Notes under the pieces: generated by a model | Told to the model about the DNA's origin: nothing | What the model saw: only the letters and a program-made list of their open reading frames with translations | Database searches by the model: none | Assembly: GCF_017894365.1 (NCBI RefSeq) | Contig: NZ_CP059467.1 | Coordinates: forward strand, 4,278,001 to 4,342,000 | Direction: 5' to 3' | Length of the DNA: 64,000 nucleotides | DNA from: Aromatoleum bremense | GTDB lineage: Bacteria > Pseudomonadota > Gammaproteobacteria > Burkholderiales > Rhodocyclaceae | Translations under genes and position numbers: made by a program | In this document: positions 54,169-62,490 of the stretch, one piece after another | Layout: each line of letters begins with the position of its first letter | How positions within the stretch are numbered: the stretch's first letter is position 1

Positions 54169-54214
54169 TGGGGCGACATACCGGGATCGAACCGGTGACA
54201 ACTGGAGCCACAAC
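54169..54214 (-). repeat. tRNA-His 3'-half duplication, copy 3 (att-like)
   Basis: Same orientation and T-arm as copy 1 (ACCGG/CCGGT), anticodon GTG, acceptor strand ATGTCGC, discriminator C, CCA. The 5' half of the tRNA is absent. AAGTGCTTGAAT precedes it as at copy 2. With copies 1 and 2 it delimits segments of 8.1 and 17.7 kb. Confidence 0.75.
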
Positions 54215-54716
54215 TCAGTTGTCACTCCTAAGTGACTGTTTTTATTGATCACGCACACCGCGCGTCCGTTGCAAATGCATGGTGTCAGCAGTATGGGGCT
54301 TCATGAAGTCACGCAAATCTCACGCAGGTGTGAATGGCGGTCGAAATGCGCGTAAATCTGGCGCCGTGACATTGGCGGCGGAGCCGGTAGCGGTGTTTTG
54401 ATTTACCGGGGATTCCGGTTTCAGGCGTGGTTCTGAATGGTGCGGCAGAGGGCGCGTTGGAAGGAGCCCGTAGGGCGACTGGAAACGCGCCCTTTGCCGC
54501 GCGGCCCCCGACGGGGAGCGGCAAGCGACAGGGATGACAGCTGAGTTCGAGATGCGGTAGAAAGACTCCGCCGAAGAGAACAGGCACGACGCCGGCCCAA
54601 ACCGCCAAGTTCACACCGATGTCGTGCCCCACACCGTGCCGGGCACGGGTGCAGGGTGAGTATTCCACGAGTCGGAAGCCCCTGTCGACAGCTCCTTGGC
54701 GTGACTTGGACCGCCA

Positions 54717-55169
54717 ATGGAATCCACGGGCCGATTCTTCCTCTGCGCGCGCTGCCGCGTGCAGGTATTGATTTGCAGCCCCTGCGACCATGGCCAGATC
54801 TACTGCGCCGGCGGCTGCGCGCCGACGGCGCGGCAGGACTCGATCCGCAGAGCGGGTCGGCGCTACCAAACGAGCCGCCATGGCCGCTTCACCCATGCCG
54901 AACGCAGCCGTCGCTACCGTGCGCGACAGAAGAACGTGACGCATCAGGGTTCCCCCGCGCCGGCGGCCGATGATCTACTGGCCGTGAGCTCGACGCCCAT
55001 GGCGACGGCGTCATCGAAGGTGATCCAGACGACGTCCACGTCACAACACTGTCATTTTTGTGACTGTCCGTGTTCGGCGTTGGTCCGAATCGGCCCCTTG
55101 CGCCGTCGAGTTCCTCACACCGTCTGCCGACTAGATCGAAGAGGAACTGACCGTGACCATAGCCCCTGA
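54717..55169 (+). CDS. Zinc-binding passenger protein of the second IS21-family element
   Basis: A 150-residue basic protein. Cysteine pairs CARC, CSPC and CAGGC near the N-terminus, an Arg/Tyr-rich helix (SIRRAGRRYQTSRHGRFTHA, ERSRRYRARQKNVTHQGSP) and a second motif CHFCDCPC near the C-terminus. The plan matches the 23160 protein: N-terminal zinc site followed by a basic helix. It overlaps istA by 17 bases. Function unknown. Confidence 0.7.
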   Translation: MESTGRFFLCARCRVQVLICSPCDHGQIYCAGGCAPTARQDSIRRAGRRYQTSRHGRFTHAERSRRYRARQKNVTHQGSPAPAADDLLAVSSTPMATASSKVIQTTSTSQHCHFCDCPCSALVRIGPLRRRVPHTVCRLDRRGTDRDHSP

Positions 55170-56652
55170 GCTCGAAGCGCATATCCTTCGCTACTACCAC
55201 GTCGAGAAATGGCGAACCGGCACGATCGCCCGCCAATTGCGCGTGCATCACGGCACGGTGCGCCGCGTCCTGGCGCAAGCCGGGCTGCCCAGGACCGGCG
55301 GCGTGCAGCGCCCGTCGCAGCTCGACGCCTACCTGCCCTTCATTGGCCAGACGCTGGAGAAATTCCCGACGCTGACCGCCAGTCGCCTGTACGCGATGGT
55401 GCGCGAACGCGGCTATGGCGGCGGCCCCGACCACTTTCGCCACCTGATTTCCCTGCATCGGCCTCGGCCGAAAGCAGAAGCCTTCCTGCGCCTGCGCACA
55501 CTCGCCGGTGAGCAAGGGCAAGTCGATTGGGCGCACTTCGGTCACCTCGAGATCGGCCGTGCCCGCCGGCCGCTGATGGCCTTCGTCCTGGTCCTGTCCT
55601 GGTCGCGGCGCATCTTCCTGCGTTTCTTCCTCGATGCGCGCATGGAGAACTTCCTGCGCGGCCACGTCGGCGCCTTCGCCGCCTGGCAAGGGCTGCCGAG
55701 AGTCCTGCTCTACGACAATCTGAAGAGCGCCGTGCTCGAGCGCCAGAATGACGCCATCCGCTTTCACCCGACGCTGCTCGCGTTCGCCGGACACTACCGC
55801 TTCGAGCCGCGGCCGGTCGCCGTTGCGCGAGGAAATGAGAAGGGGCGGGTCGAACGGGCGATTCGTTATGCCCGCGAGAGCTTCTTCGCCGCCCGCAGCT
55901 TCGCGGACCTCGATGATCTGAACGCCCAGGCGCAAGCCTGGTGCGACGGCCAGGCGGCCGATCGGCCTTGCCCAGAGGAGCGCTCGATCAGCGTGCGCGA
56001 AGCCTTTGCCCGCGAGCAGCCCCGCCTGCTCGCGCTGCCGGAGAACCCCTATCCGACCGATGAGCACTTGACGGTGACGGCGGGCAAGACGCCGTACGTG
56101 CGCTTCGACCTCAACGACTATTCGATTCCGCACACGTATGTGCGGCGGCTGCTGACGGTCCGCGCCGATCCCTCGCGCGTGCGCGTCCTCGACGGCGGCG
56201 AGGTGCTCGCCGATCACCCGCGCAGCTACGATAGCCGAGACCAGATCGAAGATCCGGCCCACATCAAGACGCTGATCGAGCTCAAGCGCGAAGCCCGGCA
56301 TCACCGCGGTCAGAACCACCTGGCTCAGGTCGCACCGGCGAGCCGGGACCTCTTGCTCAGCGCCGCCGAACGCGGCGCCAACCTCGGCACGATCACCTCG
56401 GGTTTGCTGCGGCTCCTCGATCGCTACGGCGCCTCGGAATTGCAGGCGGCCATCGTCGAGGCGCTGGCCGGTGGCGTGCCGCACCCCAACGCGGTGCGCC
56501 TGGCGCTCGAGCGCCGGCGGGAGGCGCGCCACGAGGCGCCCCCGGTCGCCACCTGCCTGCCGCCGCACGTCAAAGACAAGGACGCACCGGTCCAGCCGCA
56601 CCGACTCGATACCTACGACACCCTCACTGGAGAGGACGATGAGCACGCTTGA
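55153..56652 (+). CDS. istA: IS21-family transposase IstA (second element)
   Basis: A 499-residue DDE transposase starting at GTG 55153. Helix-turn-helix GTIARQLRVHHGTVRRVLAQ. Catalytic residues in EQGQVDWAHFG, LLYDNLKSAVLE and NEKGRVERAIRYARESFF. C-terminal domain FDLNDYSIPHTYVRRLLTV. Full length. It overlaps istB by 14 bases. Confidence 0.93.
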   Translation: MTIAPELEAHILRYYHVEKWRTGTIARQLRVHHGTVRRVLAQAGLPRTGGVQRPSQLDAYLPFIGQTLEKFPTLTASRLYAMVRERGYGGGPDHFRHLISLHRPRPKAEAFLRLRTLAGEQGQVDWAHFGHLEIGRARRPLMAFVLVLSWSRRIFLRFFLDARMENFLRGHVGAFAAWQGLPRVLLYDNLKSAVLERQNDAIRFHPTLLAFAGHYRFEPRPVAVARGNEKGRVERAIRYARESFFAARSFADLDDLNAQAQAWCDGQAADRPCPEERSISVREAFAREQPRLLALPENPYPTDEHLTVTAGKTPYVRFDLNDYSIPHTYVRRLLTVRADPSRVRVLDGGEVLADHPRSYDSRDQIEDPAHIKTLIELKREARHHRGQNHLAQVAPASRDLLLSAAERGANLGTITSGLLRLLDRYGASELQAAIVEALAGGVPHPNAVRLALERRREARHEAPPVATCLPPHVKDKDAPVQPHRLDTYDTLTGEDDEHA

Positions 56653-57391
56653 AGCGTTGCGCCAGCGCGCGCACGCGCTGCACCTCCACGGCCTGCTGGC
56701 GCACTGGCCGGACGCGGCCACGGCGGGCTGGGTCGAGCCGCTGCTGCAGTGGGAAGAGGACGAGCGCAGCCGGCGCAGTCTCGAGCGCCGGCTCAAGGAC
56801 GCGCATATCGGCCGCTTCAAGCCGCTGTGCGATTTCGATTGGCTCTGGCCCCGGCGCTGCGACCGCGCGGCGATCGAGGAACTGATGGCGCTCGACTTCC
56901 TCAAGGAATCGGCCAACGCCGTGCTGCTCGGCCCCAACGGCGTCGGCAAATCGACCTTGGCGAAAAATATCGCCCATCAGGCGCTGATCCACGGCCGCAC
57001 CGTGCTCTTTACGACCGCCGGCCAACTGCTCGGCGATCTGGCCGCGCTCGATAGCGATTCGGCACTGCGCCGGCGACTGCGCCACTATGCCGCGCCGGAT
57101 TTGCTGGCCATCGACGAGGTCGGCTACCTCTCCTATTCGAACCGCCACGCCGATCTGCTCTTCGAGCTGATCAGCCGCCGTTATGAGACGAAGAGCACGC
57201 TGGTCACCACGAATCGACCGTTCGCCGAATGGTCCGAGGTCTTTCCCAATGCCGCCTGCGTCGTCTCGCTCGTCGATCGCCTGGTGCACAACGCCGAAGT
57301 CATTGCCATCGACGGCGACTCCTATCGCCTGAAGGAGGCCAAGGAACGCTCGGAGCAACGGGCAAAGCAACGACGGAGGGCGAAATCATGA
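56639..57391 (+). CDS. istB: IS21-family helper ATPase IstB (second element)
   Basis: A 250-residue AAA+ ATPase: Walker A LLGPNGVGKSTLAKNIA, Walker B DLLAIDEVGYLSYSNRHADL, sensor STLVTTNRPFAEWSEVFPNA. Intact. Its stop overlaps the next gene (ATGA). Confidence 0.93.
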   Translation: MSTLEALRQRAHALHLHGLLAHWPDAATAGWVEPLLQWEEDERSRRSLERRLKDAHIGRFKPLCDFDWLWPRRCDRAAIEELMALDFLKESANAVLLGPNGVGKSTLAKNIAHQALIHGRTVLFTTAGQLLGDLAALDSDSALRRRLRHYAAPDLLAIDEVGYLSYSNRHADLLFELISRRYETKSTLVTTNRPFAEWSEVFPNAACVVSLVDRLVHNAEVIAIDGDSYRLKEAKERSEQRAKQRRRAKS

Positions 57392-57615
57392 AGCCCTGGC
57401 TCCTGCCCTCCGGGCACCAGCGCGGCATCCCCTTCATCGTGCCCGACCACTGGACGCCCGAGCAGGCACTGGCCGTCGTCGAGTTGCTCGACGATCTGCG
57501 CGAACGCATCTGGGCGCATTACCAGATCCCGCTTCACGAGCTTATGCGTGAGGAGTACGCACCAACCCACGCCCCTGATCTGCGCCACACCGATACCGAC
57601 GACCCGCCATTCTGA
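57388..57615 (+). CDS. Small IS21-associated protein, unknown function
   Basis: A 75-residue protein: MKPWLLPSGHQRGIPFIVPD, HWTPEQALAVVELLDDLRER, IWAHYQIPLHELMREEYAP. A helical pair with an acidic C-terminus. Translationally coupled to istB (ATGA) and followed by a terminator, so it belongs to the element. I recall similar small proteins downstream of other istB genes but no function. Confidence 0.7.
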   Translation: MKPWLLPSGHQRGIPFIVPDHWTPEQALAVVELLDDLRERIWAHYQIPLHELMREEYAPTHAPDLRHTDTDDPPF

Positions 57616-57643
57616 CGACTGCCCGGCATCGCAACGCCAAACC

Positions 57644-57669
57644 ACAAGGGGCCTACGAAGGCCCCTTGT
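57644..57669 (+). terminator. Terminator at the end of the second IS21 operon
   Basis: Perfect 10-bp stem ACAAGGGGCC / GGCCCCTTGT with loop TACGAA, followed by GCTCTTTG. It ends the four-gene IS transcript. Confidence 0.8.
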
Positions 57670-57790
57670 GCTCTTTGCCGTCCGCACAGCATTTCGTCGC
57701 CAAGTAGCAGCGGATTTACACCGCCGCTAACAGCAGGGTTTCAGGCCTGTCGTCAGGTAACTACGCAGCAGATGCGCGGCGCGGCAGCGA

Positions 57791-58093
57791 TCAGCCCGGC
57801 GTCTGGCGTGGTGCCGCATGCAGTTGTAGGCCCAACGCGTGCGTCACCTTGAGGATGGTGGCGAAGCTCGGATTGCCCTCGCCGGAAAGTGCTTTGTACA
57901 GGCTCTCTCGCCCTAGACCGGTTTCCTTGGCCAGTTGGGTCATGCCCTTGGCGCGGGCAATGTCGCCCAGCGCCTTGGCGATGAAGGCCGCATCGTCCCC
58001 GGCTTCTTCCAGGCAAGCCTCGAGGTAGAGCGCCATTTCCTCCTCGGTCTCGAGGTGCTCCGCCGTGTCCCATTTGCGCAATTTGAGTGCCAT
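57791..58093 (-). CDS. HigA-type antitoxin (addiction-module antidote)
   Basis: A 100-residue protein with a Cro/CI helix-turn-helix (GMTQLAKETGLGRESLYKAL, SGEGNPSFATILKVTHALGL) and an N-terminal part (YLEACLEEAGDDAAFIAKAL) typical of this antidote family. An AGGAGAAGGCG site precedes the ATG. It follows the toxin remnant by nine bases. With the toxin gone it is an orphan antitoxin. Confidence 0.88.
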   Translation of the reverse strand: MALKLRKWDTAEHLETEEEMALYLEACLEEAGDDAAFIAKALGDIARAKGMTQLAKETGLGRESLYKALSGEGNPSFATILKVTHALGLQLHAAPRQTPG

Positions 58094-58102
58094 CGCCTTC
58101 TC

Positions 58103-58234
58103 CTACAGTTCCCGTGCCAGCTTCATAGCGGTCTTGATGTCCTTGGCCTGGGTGGATTTGTCGCCACCCGCCAGCAGGATCACGATCGGCGAACCAAGCG
58201 TCGAAGAGCTCAGTGGTGAGAATGGTCTTCATAC
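58103..58234 (-). pseudogene. RelE/HigB-type toxin with internal deletion
   Basis: The first 15 codons (MKTILTTELFDAWFA) are a normal toxin start. They are joined to a C-terminal segment in another frame, IVILLAGGDKSTQAKDIKTA, then MKLAREL and TAG. The usual protein is about 100 residues; about 50 central codons, including the active-site region, are missing. Non-functional. Confidence 0.8.
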
Positions 58235-58597
58235 TGATGATTGTATATTTTGGGATACGAATAGGCAAATGTGCCGGGAGCTAATTGAACAGCTAGCTCG
58301 GAGATGCTCAGCCAGTCACATGCTCAGCGGACGCCTGGAACGTCCGACGGCTCCGAGCCGTATGCGCTCAGACCGACGCATGGGACCGACTCTTCGGGCA
58401 CACTTCATGGCGAAATCTCTCCGCGAGGAGTCGATGCCGACGATAGTCAGTCGCTAAGGTAAATTAAGGCGTGAGGCAGCTTGATGAGCGAATCAGCTCG
58501 ACATGACGAAGGCAATAATTCGCAAGTACCGTGGCGATCTCGGCGTGCTTGGGGCCATTCGGTTTCCTTTACGAGCGTCGCATCAGAACGTTGATCC
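58235..58597. other. Gap before chaC
   Basis: About 360 bases without a recognisable gene. The left end is the promoter region of the former toxin-antitoxin operon (AT-rich, TGATTGTATATTTTGGGATAC). Confidence 0.45.
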
Positions 58598-59293
58598 ATG
58601 ACGATCCTGACCCGCAAGAATCTCATCGACGGCAGCTTCCGCGGCAGCCTCGACATGCCGTCCCATCTTTCCCGGAGCGACGCCGACCTCGATCGCTCGC
58701 TCGACGAAATACTGCAGGCGCGGCCCGACGGCGCGATCTGGGTTTTCGCCTATGGCTCGCTGATATGGAACCCGCTCCTCGCCTTCGCCGAGCAGTGCAC
58801 GGCAACGCTCGATGGCTGGCACCGAAGTTTCTGTGTGCGCTCGATTTCCGGGCGGGGCCGCCTAGAGTGGCCCGGCCGGGTGCTCGCGCTCGAACCCGAC
58901 GGACAGGTGCAGGGGGTGGCGCTGCGCCTGAACGATGATCAGGCCGCCGCCGAGCTTCGCTTGCTGTGGACGCGCGAAATGGGCAGCGGTGTATACCGCC
59001 CGCTTTGGTCGCAGGTGACCCTCGGCGACGGCCGGGAGGTCGCGGCGATCGTTTTCGTCGTCAATCCGGAGCAGCCGCTGTATGAGCCCGATGCGACGGT
59101 CGCCACGGTCGCGCGGATCGTCGTAGAAGCCGCTGGCGTCTTCGGTCGCAACGCCGACTACCTTCATGCGCTCGACGCCGCGCTCGCCGATCGCGGGCTA
59201 CGGGACCCGTATATCGACGCGATCGTTTGCGCGCTCACGCGGGGAAAGGACGGGACGCCGCAGCCCGCGCAAATAGCTCCCCCGCCTGTTTAG
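58598..59293 (+). CDS. chaC: Gamma-glutamylcyclotransferase, ChaC family
   Basis: A 231-residue cytoplasmic enzyme that splits glutathione into 5-oxoproline and Cys-Gly. The glycine-loop signature is WVFAYGSLIWNP; RSFCVRSISGRGR, LLWTREMGSGVYRPLW and AGVFGRNADYLHALDAAL are further ChaC blocks. Stands alone. Confidence 0.9.
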   Translation: MTILTRKNLIDGSFRGSLDMPSHLSRSDADLDRSLDEILQARPDGAIWVFAYGSLIWNPLLAFAEQCTATLDGWHRSFCVRSISGRGRLEWPGRVLALEPDGQVQGVALRLNDDQAAAELRLLWTREMGSGVYRPLWSQVTLGDGREVAAIVFVVNPEQPLYEPDATVATVARIVVEAAGVFGRNADYLHALDAALADRGLRDPYIDAIVCALTRGKDGTPQPAQIAPPPV

Positions 59294-59442
59294 CTGGGCC
59301 GCCGGAGGTCGCCCCGCTTCCGGCACACCCCGCAGATCCTCGCAGCGGCCAATTCTGACGCAAGAGCGTGTCAAAGAAACGCGGGGCGATTCAGTTCAGG
59401 ACATGAAGGTTGAAATGTGCTTCAGGCACATGAAGTCGTTGC

Positions 59443-60645
59443 TCACACGCGTTCGATGACGACAGCCAGTCCCTGGCCAACGCCGATACAGAGGCTCAGC
59501 ACGGCGTAACGTCCGTTTCGTCGCTCCAACTCGCGGGCAGCGGTCAAGGCTAGGCGGGCACCGGAAGCGCCGAGCGGATGGCCGACGGCGATCGCCCCGC
59601 CATTCGGGTTGACTCGCGGATCGTCAAACGCGACGTTCATCAATTTCAGGCATCCCAGGACCTGGGCGGCAAAGGCTTCGTTGATTTCGATGATGTCCAT
59701 GTCGGCCAGTGTCAGACCGGCTCGCGCCAGGGCCTTTGGGATGGCATAGGCGGGGCCGATGCCCATCACCCGCGGCTCGACGCCCGCTGCGGCACCGGCG
59801 AGGATGCGTGCCATCGGTTTGACGCCGGCCTTCTCCCCCACGGCACGGTTCCCGATCAACATCGCCACCGCACCATCGTTCACGCCGGACGCATTGCCGG
59901 CGGTCGTGACCCCACCCTCAAACAATTCCTTCAGGCGGGAGAGCGATTCGATGGTGCTTTCCGGGCGCGGATGTTCGTCCTCGGCCACGATGCGGGGAGG
60001 CGTCTTGCGACTGGTCGCCACTTCCACCGACATGATCTCCCCGGCCAGGAAACCGCTGCTCTGGGCCGCAGCGAACTTGGCCTGTGAAGCGGCGGCAAAG
60101 CGGTCACTGTCTTCGCGGGTCAGACCAAGATCGCGGGCGACGTTGTCCGCCGTTTCCGGCATGGTGTCGCCGCCATAGCGGCGAGTAATCTCCGGGTTGG
60201 GAAAGCGCGCCCCGATGGCCGAGTCGAACACTTTGAAGTCGCGTCCGTAGGCGCTCTCGCTCTTGGCGACGACAAAGGGTGCCCGGCTCATGCTTTCGAC
60301 ACCACTAGCGAGATACAGATCGCCTTCGCCGCTGGTGACAGCGCGCGCGGCATCGAGAACAGCGGCCAGGCCGCTGGAACAGAGGCGATTGACCGTCTGG
60401 CCCGGCGTGGTAACCGGAAGGCCGGCCAGCAGCGCTGCATGCCGGGCGATGTTGCGGCTGTCTTCACCGGCCTGGCAGGCGCAGCCGAGAATCACGTCCT
60501 CGATTTGTTCGGCGGCGAAGGGCGAGTCGGCGAGCAGTTTGCGCATCACCGCGGCAATCAGGTCGTCCGGGCGCACCGGCGCAAGTGCGCCGGCCTGACG
60601 ACCGAAGGGAGTGCGAAGACCAGCGTAGATATAGGCATCAAGCAT
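59443..60645 (-). CDS. Acetyl-CoA C-acyltransferase (3-oxoadipyl-CoA-type thiolase)
   Basis: A 400-residue thiolase with nucleophile in TVNRLCSSGLAAVLDAARAV, the histidine loop NPNGGAIAVGHPLGASGARL and the second cysteine in SLCIGVGQGLAVVIERV. The opening MLDAYIYAGLRTPFGRQAGA is close to PaaJ/PcaF enzymes, which cleave dicarboxyl-CoA. It probably performs thiolysis in a dicarboxylate or ring-cleavage beta-oxidation. It follows the hydroxyacyl-CoA dehydrogenase by 31 bases. Confidence 0.9.
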   Translation of the reverse strand: MLDAYIYAGLRTPFGRQAGALAPVRPDDLIAAVMRKLLADSPFAAEQIEDVILGCACQAGEDSRNIARHAALLAGLPVTTPGQTVNRLCSSGLAAVLDAARAVTSGEGDLYLASGVESMSRAPFVVAKSESAYGRDFKVFDSAIGARFPNPEITRRYGGDTMPETADNVARDLGLTREDSDRFAAASQAKFAAAQSSGFLAGEIMSVEVATSRKTPPRIVAEDEHPRPESTIESLSRLKELFEGGVTTAGNASGVNDGAVAMLIGNRAVGEKAGVKPMARILAGAAAGVEPRVMGIGPAYAIPKALARAGLTLADMDIIEINEAFAAQVLGCLKLMNVAFDDPRVNPNGGAIAVGHPLGASGARLALTAARELERRNGRYAVLSLCIGVGQGLAVVIERV

Positions 60646-60676
60646 GATTATTTCCCAGAGGTATGTAAGCGGAAAC

Positions 60677-62197
60677 TCAGTTTTCCGGAGTGAGCAGGGA
60701 CACGCCGAGGAGTGCGCGACGCGTCAGCCAGGGGCTCGGTCGATAGCGCGGATCACGGTAGAAATCGAAGAGGCCGTCGAGGATGCGCAACACAGTGCCG
60801 GCACCGAGCCGGTCGCCCAGAGCCAAAGGGCCGAGCGGGTAGCCGAGACCGAGCGTGACGGCGCGGTCGATGTCCTGGGGGGTCGCGATCCCCTGCTGGG
60901 CAATGTCGCAGCCGATGTTCACTATCGCTGCCACGACCCTTTGCGAGACGAAACCCGGGCTGTCATGGATGACGGCCACTGCCGCCCCATCGGCGGCGAA
61001 CAGGGCATGAGCCGCGTCGCGGTAACGGGTGGCAGTCACCGGCGTCGTCATCAGCGTCCGGCAGCCGTCCAAGAACAAGGGATCGAGGGCAACGCACCGG
61101 GTCGGGTCGATGCCGGCGGCAACAGCCACGGTCGTCGCATCCTGTCCTACCGGCAGCACCAGACACAGCGAGTCCGGACATGGGCGCTTACCGTGATCGC
61201 GTTCGACGCCCAAGCGATCCAGCAACTCGACGACTTGCGGGTATGCGGCGCTGTCATCCTCGCCCAACCAGACGGATAGATGGTCGCGCGGCGGAACAGC
61301 AGGGGGCGCCACTTCTTCCTTCCTGCCATCGTCATAGCGGTAAAAGCCCCGCTGACTCTTGCGCCCGAGCAGCCCGGCCGCGAGCCGCTGGCGGGCGATC
61401 GGTGACGGGCGAAAGCGCGGCTCCTGATAATACTGCTCGTAGATCGACTCCATCACCGGCAGGGAAACATCCAGACCAGTCAGGTCGAGCAACTCGAAAG
61501 GCCCCATGCGGAAGCCGGCGCCGAGTCGCAGGATCCGGTCGATCTCGGGGTACGGGGCGACGGTCTCGCCCAGCAGACGCAAGGACTCCGTGAGGTAGCC
61601 CCGACCCGCATGATTGACGATGAAGCCGGGGGTGTCGCTGGCGCGGACCGGAGCATGCCCCATGCGCTTTGCCATCCCGGTGAGTTCATCTGCGACGGCG
61701 CTGTCAGTCAGCGGCCCGACGATGACCTCAACGATCTTCATTAGCGGTACCGGACTGAAGAAATGGAAACCGGCAACGCGACCCGGATTTCGACAAGCAG
61801 CAGCGATGGCGGTGACGGAGAGCGACGAAGTGTTGGTCGCAAGGATGCAGTCGTCGGCGACCACGGCCTCCAACTGCAGGAAGAGCTCACGCTTGGCGTC
61901 GAGCTTCTCGATGATCGCTTCGACCACGGCGGTGCACGACGCAAGGTCGTTCAGCCCGGCGGCGACCGTCAGACGCTCGGCCCCTGCCTGGAGCTCTGCC
62001 GTCGTCAGCTTGCCCTTCGACACCAGCTTGTCGAGGGTGGCGATGATCGCCTCCCGGGCCTCCTGCCCTGCGCCCGGACGGCTGTCGTGAAGAATGACGG
62101 GGATGCCGCCCTGCACAGCAATCTGGGCGATTCCGCGGCCCATCAGGCCGGTGCCGACGATGCCGAGCAGTTCCGGCTTGCGAGACGTGTGGGTCAT
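60677..62197 (-). CDS. 3-hydroxyacyl-CoA dehydrogenase (PaaH-like, two C-terminal domains)
   Basis: A 506-residue NAD-dependent dehydrogenase. Rossmann motif LGIVGTGLMGRGIAQIAVQG, catalytic region VAGFHFFSPVPLMKIVEVI, first C-terminal domain DTPGFIVNHAGRGYLTESLR and a second copy DSPGFVSQRVVAAIVNIGCD. This doubled layout and length match PaaH/PaaC. It acts before the thiolase downstream. The ATG at 62197 follows a crotonase stub by three bases. Confidence 0.92.
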   Translation of the reverse strand: MTHTSRKPELLGIVGTGLMGRGIAQIAVQGGIPVILHDSRPGAGQEAREAIIATLDKLVSKGKLTTAELQAGAERLTVAAGLNDLASCTAVVEAIIEKLDAKRELFLQLEAVVADDCILATNTSSLSVTAIAAACRNPGRVAGFHFFSPVPLMKIVEVIVGPLTDSAVADELTGMAKRMGHAPVRASDTPGFIVNHAGRGYLTESLRLLGETVAPYPEIDRILRLGAGFRMGPFELLDLTGLDVSLPVMESIYEQYYQEPRFRPSPIARQRLAAGLLGRKSQRGFYRYDDGRKEEVAPPAVPPRDHLSVWLGEDDSAAYPQVVELLDRLGVERDHGKRPCPDSLCLVLPVGQDATTVAVAAGIDPTRCVALDPLFLDGCRTLMTTPVTATRYRDAAHALFAADGAAVAVIHDSPGFVSQRVVAAIVNIGCDIAQQGIATPQDIDRAVTLGLGYPLGPLALGDRLGAGTVLRILDGLFDFYRDPRYRPSPWLTRRALLGVSLLTPEN

Positions 62198-62200
62198 GGT

Positions 62201-62263
62201 TCAGCGTCCTGTATATGCGGGTTTGCGCTTCTCGACGGGGACGCACTCAACCTGCGCTTCGTT
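62201..62263 (-). pseudogene. C-terminal stub of an enoyl-CoA hydratase gene
   Basis: The last 20 codons before TGA read NEAQVECVPVEKRKPAYTGR; the VEKRKPAYTGR ending is a usual crotonase C-terminus. Upstream of it the sequence turns AT-rich with no homology, so the rest of the gene was deleted. It suggests the operon once had a hydratase in front of the dehydrogenase. Confidence 0.55.
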
Positions 62264-62490
62264 GGTTTGCAAGGGGCCACTCCGACTGACTTGATAAACA
62301 CCACAACAGACTACTCAAAGAATATTTTTGTATCAAGTACTTTACACACTTCAAGCAATAGTCCAAGATTCAGCTGTGTATTTGCATCAACCCGTAGATA
62401 CTTATAGAGCCACATCGGGCTTAAGCAGGCTCGTTATTTCAAACGCGTCGGCAGCACGATGGGCCGGCTCAGAACCAGGCGGAAAGATCA

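Larger units (their letters stand above)
53678..54366. other. Gap with terminator and third tRNA-His fragment
   Basis: No recognisable protein gene. It contains the perfect terminator hairpin at 54085, the tRNA-His 3' half at 54169-54214 and short AT-rich flanks on its right (GTGACTGTTTTTATTGATC). Confidence 0.5.
54367..57735 (+). mobile_element. Second IS21-family element, four genes, about 3.4 kb
   Basis: Genes in order: zinc-binding protein, istA, istB and a 75-residue protein, all on the plus strand with overlaps. The likely ends are TGACATTGGCGGCGG (54367) and the complement TGCTGTTAGCGGCGG at 57735, sharing TT(G/A)GCGGCGG. I found no clear target duplication, so the exact ends are approximate. 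Its transposase differs strongly from the first IS21 element. Confidence 0.7.
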
